From: Batkoa obscura
Lineage: Eukaryota; Entomophthoromycota; Entomophthoromycetes; Entomophthorales; Batkoaceae
DNA length: 64,000 nt
Direction of reading: 5' to 3'
Assembly: GCA_030770535.1 (NCBI GenBank)
Contig: JASVEC010000011.1
Span: 992,001-1,056,000 of the forward strand
The notes under the pieces are model-generated. The model saw nothing but the letters and a program-made list of their open reading frames with translations, ran no database searches and was not told where the DNA came from. The position numbers and the translations under genes were made by a program. Positions 55,689 to 64,000 of this stretch are shown piece after piece. The number at the start of each line of letters is the position of its first letter. The stretch's first letter is position 1.

Positions 55689-56669
55689 TTTGTTATATTA
55701 TTATTGTACTAACCCATATTGTAATTTTATATCGTTAAAGCTTCTTACATTGTAGTTAGCTTTATACGACTATTTATTTAAGTTCATCATATATAAATAA
55801 ACATTGTTTTATAGACAATAAAAATAATAAATTTTTTGTTTTTTTTTCATAACTTTTATTAATATTACAACATTTGAAAATATTTAATTACTAAACAGGT
55901 TTGAAAAAAAAAATCTTTTATTCAACACTGCCTCAGGGTACATATTTGTAAAAAAAACTTAAATTACCTTTTCTCCCCCTATTAACTCCTATCATTAAAA
56001 AATTTCCTTTTTGTTTTCAAGGATTGTTCCTATAACCAATTTACCCTTCCTTGACCCCCTCTCTAGTTTGATTAATAAACAAACGATGTAAGGATTACTC
56101 TTGAAAAAAAGTGTAGTAATTAGTAATAACAAGGGTTTAGAAAAAATTAATTAGTAATAATAAAAGCTAATTACAGAATGTGGAGCTTCTATTCTTAAGC
56201 GGTACTTCAAGCTGCGTCTTTATTTTAACATCTTATGGGTTTATGTCATAAAATTTATTTTGTTAAGTTTTGGTCTAAAAATAAACTAAAAAACTAGCTT
56301 TATTAGCAAATACAATGGTTACAAATTTTTTGTGACCTTTGTAACCGTTCATTTGAGAATAAAATTGTGTCAAATTTGATTAAAATATAACAATCAGGGT
56401 CTAAAAAAATATGTTATACAGATAATTTATAAAATTATCACCAAAAAGGTCGTAAAAGAGTTGCAACAGCTGTAATGATCTTAATTTTGTAATTTTTAAA
56501 ATATAAACTAATATAGTGATAAATAATATATAGATATCTCACTTATACTTACTGTTATTGATATTAAAGCGTTATTTAAAGAACGTTTTTGTTTTTGGAT
56601 AACTATTTCAAGTATTTAGATACGATTTTTTGCTTAAGAAAGTAACAACATTATTTTTATATTTTAGCC
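55689..56669. other. Intergenic, no gene recognised
   Basis: AT-rich with T runs just after the kinase stop; a possible polyadenylation region only. Confidence 0.5.
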
Positions 56670-56882
56670 CTAAAAAGTGAGCAAAATGCTGAATTTAAAA
56701 ATGACATTCTATTCAACAATTTAGAAACGCTTCCTGATATCGTATCTGCTCCTTTTATTGAAGCTTTTTCTACTTATACTAGAACAAATGGATCAAAAGC
56801 ACAGTATAAAGTTGCTTGGCACAGTTTTTTACGATCAAAAGCAGAGACTCTTAAGTTAGAGCACCTTACAATAGTCTGCTGA
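56670..56882 (+). pseudogene. Unidentified open fragment after a splice-acceptor-like site
   Basis: A 71-codon frame without ATG follows TTTATATTTTAG and reads LKSEQNAEFKNDILFNN and further NGSKAQYKVAWHSFLRS to a stop. The composition is protein-like and less AT-rich than the surroundings. It could be the last exon of a decayed gene; no upstream exon or family recognised. Confidence 0.3.
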
Positions 56883-56907
56883 TTTTCTTCATACCCTTTC
56901 TTACTTT

Positions 56908-57006
56908 AGGGATGTTTTTTTTAGTTTGATTACTTTTTCCATTTTTTAAGCGCTACTTGAGTGAAAGGATTGTTAGTAAAGTTCTTAAACAATAAAATAC
57001 ATCCCC
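56908..57006 (-). mobile_element. 99-bp miniature element, copy 15
   Basis: AGGGATGT to ACATCCCC, reverse orientation; flanks CTTT and GTAT, so no clear duplication. The following stretch to about 57735 shows a low-complexity open frame (57077-57352) with no motif and probably no gene. Confidence 0.84.
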
Positions 57007-58430
57007 GTATACTTCTTATAATCCTATTTCATTCTTATTGCTTAACACTTAGTTTTATTGTTTTATTGAATCAATCTTGGGTTTGAATGATAAGCTAAAT
57101 TTAGATGTTCCTATTACTTCTTTAAAATTTATTAATAACTTTGTAATTAAATTTGAATTCTTTGGTATATTTTTTATAAAGTCATTAGATAAGCTTTTAG
57201 TATTTTTTCTTTATCTTTTACAATTTTATTTTGTATTTCCAATTTATAAGACGGAGTTTACGTTGAAATCTCACTTTATATTAATATTACCTTCACCTTT
57301 ACTATTTTTATCTCCCTTATTTTTCTTTTACTTTGTTTATTTCTATAAGTAAACCACTCGAGAGCACTTTCAAGTATTTTGAAGGTTAATAAAATTGACT
57401 ATTTTGGTTTTTATGAATTTGCTTTAAATTAAAATCAAAATATTTTAAATACGTATTCTTATGCTCATTTAATTAATATACAATTTTGAAAATAAAACAT
57501 TCTTTTAAAGACTCCTTTGACATAACTGCTTCTATTAGTGATATCAAGTTATGTTTTTTATCTGTACCCACATGATACCAATTTTAATAGGGTTGCTTTT
57601 GGCCTGTATTTTTCAAAGCAAAAAATAAAATAAAATAAAATAAAATAAAAATAAAAAGGACTTTAAGCACAATATTTTTCATTATAATTTACAACTATTT
57701 AATGAGAAGTCATGGAAAACTTATAAACCTTCAATTACTTTGGTCTTTAAGCCTTTTATTAATATAGTCCTTATTATTGAATGGGTTGTCACTCTCATTA
57801 GTTGTTTCAGAATTCAAAGGTCCTTTTATGACCTTATTTTTAACACTATCAACCTTTGATACTGAACGAGATATATTCATTCCCTTGAATTTGAAAACAA
57901 TTTTGCTTTTGGGTGCCCAATTTTGCGTCCCTTTAGTTGTTTTCTAGTATAAATGATAATTCATTAAAGGTTTCTTCATTCAATTTATTTAATCTTGCTA
58001 TACTGAGAATTACTGATTCAAAACAAATTAATTCTTTGATAGTTCTATGTAATCTGTAAAGGCGATAGGAAGCTCTAATATATTTTACTTGTATACTCGC
58101 ATCTACGATGGAAGGAAATTTCTAATACATCTTTTTATGTATTACATAATGAGAAGACCCCGAATTAGAAGCTACTTGTTCATTATATATTTTGGCAGCA
58201 ATTCGTCCCAATTTAATCATTTCAACTTTCAATTTAAACCCTGTAGCTAAGTTAAAAGGAATCAAACTTTGAATGGAGCTTAATAACTCCTCAGTAATAA
58301 ATTTTTGATAACATTCATTATCATATTTTGAGTATACTTTAGTAGTTTCTATAACTCTTACCTTCCTTTTGTCGTTACTAGCTTTAAAAAATTCCTTTAG
58401 ATCACATAAAAGTTTAATAGCTTTAGATAT

Positions 58431-58529
58431 GGGGGTGTTTTTTTTGGCTTCATCGCTTTTTCCATCTTTTAAGCGCTATTTGAGCGGAAAGATTGTTAGT
58501 AAAATTCTCAAACACAAAAATACATCACC
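58431..58529 (-). mobile_element. 99-bp miniature element, copy 16
   Basis: GGGGGTGT to ACATCACC, perfect ATAT duplication (58427-58430, 58530-58533), reverse orientation; it interrupts the degenerate gene at 57735-59931. Confidence 0.9.
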
Positions 58530-58948
58530 ATATAGAGCTTGAAACTTTTCTTACAAACCTAATATATGACTCTTTGTATTTATGTTCAATTTTATTAGAA
58601 TTAGTTGGTTCAACAGTATCCGTTGTCCTTCCTTGATTTTTAGTCTTACTTTTATTTGTAATGATAGTTAGTTAGTTAACATTTAAAGTGTCATTTACAA
58701 CTCCTTTCACTTTACTGTTTGTGTAAACGTTCAATTTGTTGGCATCAATAGCACTATCTTCAATTTCAGTTTTCTTACAATCAGTTCTAACATCTGGTTT
58801 AATAGTATTATAAATGTTGTTTATATTTTTATTTTTGTCACTATTTGTTGAATCATTTAGTTTGTTAATGTAATTAGGAATACATCCATTTTCAATTTCT
58901 TCATCACATGTATTAATATTTAGCTTATTCATACCATCAGTTTAACTT

Positions 58949-58988
58949 ACGTTTGTATTTGTATTTGTATTTGTATTTGTATTTGTAT
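58949..58988 (-). repeat. Hexamer microsatellite (TTTGTA)n
   Basis: About seven units; on the minus strand it encodes an Asn-Thr repeat inside the degenerate gene. Confidence 0.9.
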
Positions 58989-60509
58989 TTTTGGTACCAA
59001 TTACTCTATCAACTGATTGACTAACATTAGTAATATTATTCATAATTTCATTCTCTTTCGTAATCATATTAACTATGATTTTATCAACATTAATAGTACT
59101 ATTCATACTTTTATTTCCTTTTTTATTTTGATTATCATTTGGTCTATTAATATTTACATTGATCTTGATAACCACATTATCTTTTTTACTTGTGTTGACA
59201 ATCAGTTCCTTAATATTAATGGTGCTGGTTATACTACAGCTCCTACTTTTTTCATTTTGATTTACTTTAAAACCAAATCCTTCACTTTCCTTGTTTTTAC
59301 GAACGCCTTGGGAATAACCTTGATTGTTTTGTTGCTCCGATTCAATACTATTCTCAATAAATTTTGTTACCTTTTCAGCTTTATTTACCTCCAATTGGTA
59401 TAAAAGTTAGGTAATATTGTCGTTGTTATTACCCCTATCATAGAATTTGCCTGTGTTTTCATTTGGAAATGTAGCATGTGTATTATTTACCCTTTTTTCA
59501 TTTCCAGATAGTTGACTTTTCATAGGTGTAATATCACAAATGATACAACTACTAAGATCACTACCACTTTAATATTCCTTATACATATTTAATAATATGC
59601 GTTGTATCTTACAATAATTCAGTAAAGATCAATGTGTGTTTTTAATAGCTGAAACCTTAGTAGCACTATCATTGTTTAAATTATTATTATCATTATTTAC
59701 TGCAGCATGTAGTGATCCGGGGAATATCTCACAGTTTTTATTTTTATATATATTATAAATCATCTCTAAAATTTCCTCTTGTCCATAATATTCCTAAATA
59801 ACAGCAATTACTTCTTTTAATATTTCCTTTAGTGTTTCACATGGCCTTATTTTGGAAAGAATCGTTAATTTGATCCCTTTGATGTCATTTATATCTTCTA
59901 CTGGATCATTTGAATTATTAACTTCTTCCATATTATGTATGTTATTTTAGTAAGCTACTAAGCTTCCAAAGTATATTCATATTCTTTATTATAACTGTAT
60001 TTTGTTTAAAAAAATAACAGCTATTGTAGAGTTTGGTGGCTTACAAAGAAGGTTGATCCACAGGATGAAATTAATCAATTGAACTTTAAGCGTAAATTTA
60101 GAAACTCATTCATTTTTGAAATTACTGGCTTACTTTCTAAGATTCATGGCTCATTCTCTAAATTAAAAAATTGGCATGACTTTTATTATTTTTAACTCAA
60201 GAAGCTTTGGTCATTATTAAAAGCAAATTTAAAGAATACTTTGTATTAGCAAAGCATTTATTGAAACATCCTTAAACATTGTGTAATTTTTTTATTTTAT
60301 ATATCTCATTTACTGTTATTTTTCTCTAAAGCTTACAGCTGCCGCTATGTAAATAACTTTTATAGTCACATACAAACTGTAGCATAAAAAATTGTTAGAA
60401 ATAATAAAGAAATTAAACTAAATAAATTGATAAATTGATTTAAATAATTTTTTGCTAAAAATTTTAATTGTTTAATAAGTAATAGAAAGTTTACAAGTCC
60501 TTATTTATT

Positions 60510-60728
60510 TTAGCGTTTTGGCTTTTTACCAACAGAACCTTTATTAAGGGATGGATTTATATTACAGCTTCAATTAATTTGGCATTCATAGTTATATACA
60601 TTGCATTGTTGTTAGTGTTATTAGTCTTCACTAATAGAAATGAAGAAGCTAATTATTTTACCTCTGTAAAGAGTTTTAGCTCTGAAAATCTATTTTGCTT
60701 TGCAATATTTATTTTCAATATAAGTTAA
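60510..60728 (+). pseudogene. Membrane-protein-like open fragment
   Basis: A 73-codon frame without ATG reads LAFWLFTNRTFIKGWIYI, then two hydrophobic segments (LAFIVIYIALLLVLLVF and LFCFAIFIF) to a stop. It looks like part of a polytopic membrane protein, for instance a seven-helix receptor, but is too short to tell. It may be a remnant exon (preceded by TTTATTTTAG). Confidence 0.3.
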
Positions 60729-61136
60729 CCTTATTATATTGTAACGTTGTCTATCCTCTCCAATAGATACATTTGACTTTATTGTTTCCAAAAAATATTA
60801 GTGTCTATAATTTTGTATAATCGGTAAATCCAAAGCGAATACCAAAAATGGTCTGATCCTTCACTTACTTTTATATTACAATAACCATAATCAAAAAATT
60901 TTAGACATTGAATGGGAACTAAGTGAAGGATTTAAAGCAACATGTTTAAATATATATTTTATAAAAGTAGCTGAATAATTATAGATTTTATACAAAATTC
61001 AAATCCCTTAAATTAAGTGATTGGCTTTGAGTTAAAATATAAAATAATAAAGTTGTGGCAAACTTCAGATAATAATTTTCGTGATTCACAATTTGTTTAT
61101 ATCCATGGCCAACCATTTTTTATTTTCTGGTTAGAA

Positions 61137-62270
61137 TCAATTTCTTCCTCTGGCATATAAAAACGTTTGGATTTTTAATACTATTGTATCTAAAGCTGAG
61201 AAATCAATGTCATCCTTTTCAAACTCAATCTCTATTTTACTTTCATTAATGATTGATTTATTAACACTTACAGTATTATTTGTGCTGGAAATTGATTTTT
61301 TAATATTATCTGATTTATTTGTATTTTCATTTTGTTTTTTATTTACATATCTAAGTGGTTTCCAAAGATCTGTAACTTTAGGACTATTCCCTCTCTTTTG
61401 ATCATTAACGCCAATTATTAGTTTATCAAGATTAGCTAAATCATTTACATTCAGATTCACTTTATCATCTATACTAATGGCCGGCTTATCGAAGTTGGTA
61501 GCCTTGATTTTATTTTCATTTTTCTTTATGTTCCTCTTAATAATTAATTTACTATTATTAACAATACTATTCATAATTTCGATTTTTATTTTGTTCATAT
61601 AAGTGATTGGACTATTAATGTTAATGTTAACATTGGTATTATCACGTCCATCTGTACTTGTATAGATAACCAACTCCTTAATGTTGATAGTACTACTATT
61701 TTATGATTTTCAATTTTTTTCTTTTCATATAGTTGAGAAATAAAACCATTCTTTTCTTTATTTTTATACGCATCACAAGTAGTTGAATAATTTTTGCTGT
61801 TTTCTTACTTTGATCCAATTTCACCTTTGTTATTTTTTGTTCTCCTTCTGTCTCTTTTTGGTTTAAATTGAGGTGGTACTACAGTCTTAGTAAATGGAGT
61901 TGAAGATTCGGTAGCAAAAAGATTGGTATTAATTACATTGTTGTTACTCTAGTTTATATTCCTACCTAATAGCTTAGTTTGTATATTCTTCACTACTTTC
62001 TCACTTTCGAACTGTTGATTTCTTATAGCTGGAGGATTAGGAGCATCGGCATGATATAGGTTCATAGCATCATTATTCCTTGCGGTATGTGATGTTTTGG
62101 AAAATGTCTCTTTTATATCATTTTCAAATATATTAAAAGCTGCCTCTATAGTTTATCCTTGCTTATAACACCTTTCTGCAATGCTAGTTACTTCCTCTAT
62201 CATATCCTTTGGTGAGCTGTATTTATATATTTTCCTGATAATTTTATATTATATTTTTTTTAAATTATTT
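61137..62270 (-). pseudogene. Degenerate low-complexity gene, family unknown (copy B)
   Basis: Paralogue of 57735-59931. Open piece 61137-61673 is Asn/Ile/Lys-rich and preceded, in another frame, by STINIKELVIY, the shared block. Further upstream the minus strand reads SSPKDMIEEVTSIAERCYKQG, then a stop, then IEAAFNIFENDIKETFSK, parallel to the N-terminal text of copy A. It has frame breaks. Both copies point the same way and lie 1.2 kb apart, so they are a tandem pair. Confidence 0.45.
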
Positions 62271-64000
62271 AAATTATTTTTCAAATGTATTTTAGTATAT
62301 AAATTTTATTATAGTGTTTAAATTGTTTTACTTCGTATCCCTTTATACAGTTTCTTATAGTTACAATGAATTCTTTACATTTAATTGATCTTATAATTTT
62401 AATCAATTGATTGATTAAATCTATTATATCAGCTATAAATTTATACATTTATTCTCTTTAGTGTCAATATATTAAGTCTTATTTATAGGATTTAATTAAC
62501 TATGATATGGCCTATTCAAAGAAAAATTTTATACACCAGAATGGACTATTTTAGCTTTTTACTTCCTTCCTAGTACTCTCTTATTACTCTGTTTCTATGT
62601 CCTCTTCTCTTTTATTTCTATAAATAGATTACATCGGAGCTGATTGGCTCTTTTGTGATTTAAGAAAATCAAAACTACAAAATCATATGGGGATGTATTT
62701 TTGTGTTTAAGAATTTTACTAACAATCTTTCCGCTTAAATAGCGCTTAAAAAATGGAAAAAGTGATGAAGCCAAAAAAACGTCCCCATATATATAAAATC
62801 AACTTTATTATAAGATTAGAACAATAGACTAACATACTAGAATTATTAATATAATAGTATATTAACGCAACATTAAAAGCATTGGCGTGACCTTTTAAAG
62901 AGATTACATATTTTTTGTAAAGCTTAGAAATTAATATTGCTCAATTTAAAATGATACGAAGTTCATATTAAATCTATAAGATAATTTAATCACAATCAAA
63001 TACTTATAAATATTATAAAAAGTTCTTTGATGAAAAAACTAGGACATCTATAAATGAGATATGAACGCTTATTAGAATCTCACTTCCTATCCTTTAATTT
63101 TGCTCAATATAGTATTTACGTCAACAAAGCACTTTTAATCCGCGCAGGCCTAAAGAATTTTTAAATAATCATCAGTCAAACTCTTTCAAACTATGCAAGT
63201 TCTCAATCCATCGATAGCAATCATCCTGCTTACACACTATTTTTATAGCTCAATTTATAGCGTATGGCATAAGTATACTTTATAATATTAAATAGCAAGC
63301 ATAATCAATCGCTGATTTACTTTGATAAATCCTACCTACATTTAATCGAGCACCTTTACTTTATGCAACATCCCAAAAGCTACTGAAAACTAATTAGTAC
63401 AATGAATGTTATATGTGTATCTAATATAGATTTGTTATAAAAAACTAAAAGTAATGAATCATTAATTTTTTCCACTTACAATTTTTTTCAAAGCTTATCT
63501 AACTTGTTTTTTATTCTAGTGAATTTTATTGACTATCCCTTAAATAATTACATTCAAAATATTCGTAAAGTTTATTTTAATAACTTAGTTTAAATAATAA
63601 AATCTATCATTGAAATTTTAGCCTTCTATTAATTTATTTTTGGCAATTAAAGGATGATGAAGGTGATTATTAACCTCATTTAGTATTCCGCATATAAGCA
63701 AGAATATTAAGCAAGGGATATAAGGTGGAAAATTCAAGCTAGAAATACGTTGTGTTATTGGTTCGATATGTTTAACTCTTCTAAATTATCTAAATTTGCG
63801 TAATTAGGGATAACCTTGTAACATGAACTGTATTAGTTACAAAGTAAAGTGGAGCTAACTTTATAGTTTAATAGAAATTATAATTTTTGACTAAAAGTAT
63901 AAATAAATCAATAAAAATGAACTGATGCTTTAAATATTCAACAAAAATAATAAAATGTTAGTTAAATATTTACTCCCACTATGGTTATCCCTTTTAACTT
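62271..64000. other. Terminal gene-free region
   Basis: AT-rich; only the miniature element at 62689-62786 is recognisable. No open frame of interest to the end of the window. Confidence 0.5.
62689..62786 (+). mobile_element. 98-bp miniature element, copy 17
   Basis: GGGGATGT to ACGTCCCC with perfect ATAT duplication (62685-62688, 62787-62790), forward orientation. One of the best preserved copies. Confidence 0.9.

Larger units (their letters stand above)
57735..59931 (-). pseudogene. Degenerate low-complexity gene, family unknown (copy A)
   Basis: From ATG 59931 the minus strand reads MEEVNNSNDPVEDINDIKG and CETLKEILKEVIAVI, then a stop; other open pieces are 58942-59394 and 58672-58932, rich in Asn/Ile/Lys/Thr, with a block STINIKELIVN that recurs at 61137-61673. 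A (NT)n tract is encoded by the hexamer run at 58949-58988. Towards the 3' end the text becomes ordinary (KFITEELLSSIQSLIPFN and IQVKYIRASYRLYRLHR), with stops. A miniature element is inserted at 58431-58529. I do not recognise the protein. Multiple breaks mean it is not functional as drawn, unless introns remove some of them. Confidence 0.5.

Noticed and set aside
57077-57352. 91-codon Phe/Leu-rich frame
   Set aside because: Composition is what AT-rich, T-biased DNA gives by chance; no motif, no neighbouring exon evidence.
543-62786. The regularly sized 98-bp repeats as a CRISPR-like or regulatory array
   Set aside because: They are dispersed, in both orientations, with inverted ends and 4-bp target duplications, which fits transposition; the host is also eukaryotic.

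Overview
The window is a very AT-rich eukaryotic nuclear contig, almost certainly fungal. Evidence: short GT-AG introns (about 45-110 bp), a HAL/NPR1-type fungal protein kinase, a VCX1-type vacuolar Ca2+/H+ exchanger, a homologue of the small yeast protein YBL028C, RNA polymerase III subunit RPC31 and a Sec20 SNARE. The composition, secreted S1 proteases and a locally amplified F-box-like family would suit an early-diverging fungus such as Conidiobolus or a relative; this is inference, not proof.

Layout. 0-11 kb: decayed F-box/LRR-like genes riddled with small transposons, one secreted chymotrypsin-fold protease (5.5-6.6 kb) and one intact F-box-like gene (9.9-11.2 kb). 12-17.3 kb: a compact housekeeping island (RAE1-like WD40 protein, glyoxalase I, mitochondrial bL12, Ca2+/H+ exchanger). 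18-22 kb: two more F-box-like pseudogenes, one 99% identical to the intact gene over its first two thirds. 24-31 kb: a second S1 protease, two hairpin repeats, a cytochrome P450 and a downstream, internally deleted duplicate of the P450 with its flank. 31.9-41.2 kb: tRNA-Gln, an arrestin-like gene, then a transposon cluster with one apparently complete DNA transposon (567-codon DDE-type gene) and a second, identical tRNA-Gln. 41.7-45 kb: SEC20, RPC31, YBL028C homologue. 47.8-50.3 kb: a TFIIB-like protein with a long disordered N-terminus. 50-54 kb: gene-poor DNA with four miniature elements. 54.5-55.7 kb: HAL/NPR1-type kinase. 56-64 kb: degenerate, unrecognised low-complexity genes and gene-poor DNA.

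The most notable content is one related set of mobile DNA: (i) a DNA transposon with ends GGGGRTGTC and mostly ATAT 4-bp target duplications; (ii) 17 copies of a 96-99 bp miniature element with the same outer ends and the same target site; (iii) a separate element of exactly 480 bp (three full copies plus one shortened) bounded by GTGAAA...TTTCAC and found here only inside copies of (i). Gene-conversion-like patches of sharp, near-perfect identity occur in the protease pair, the F-box pair and the P450 pair.

The genes do not form one pathway. The housekeeping genes are independent; the proteases, P450 and F-box-like genes look like a fast-evolving accessory repertoire shaped by duplication, conversion and transposon insertion.
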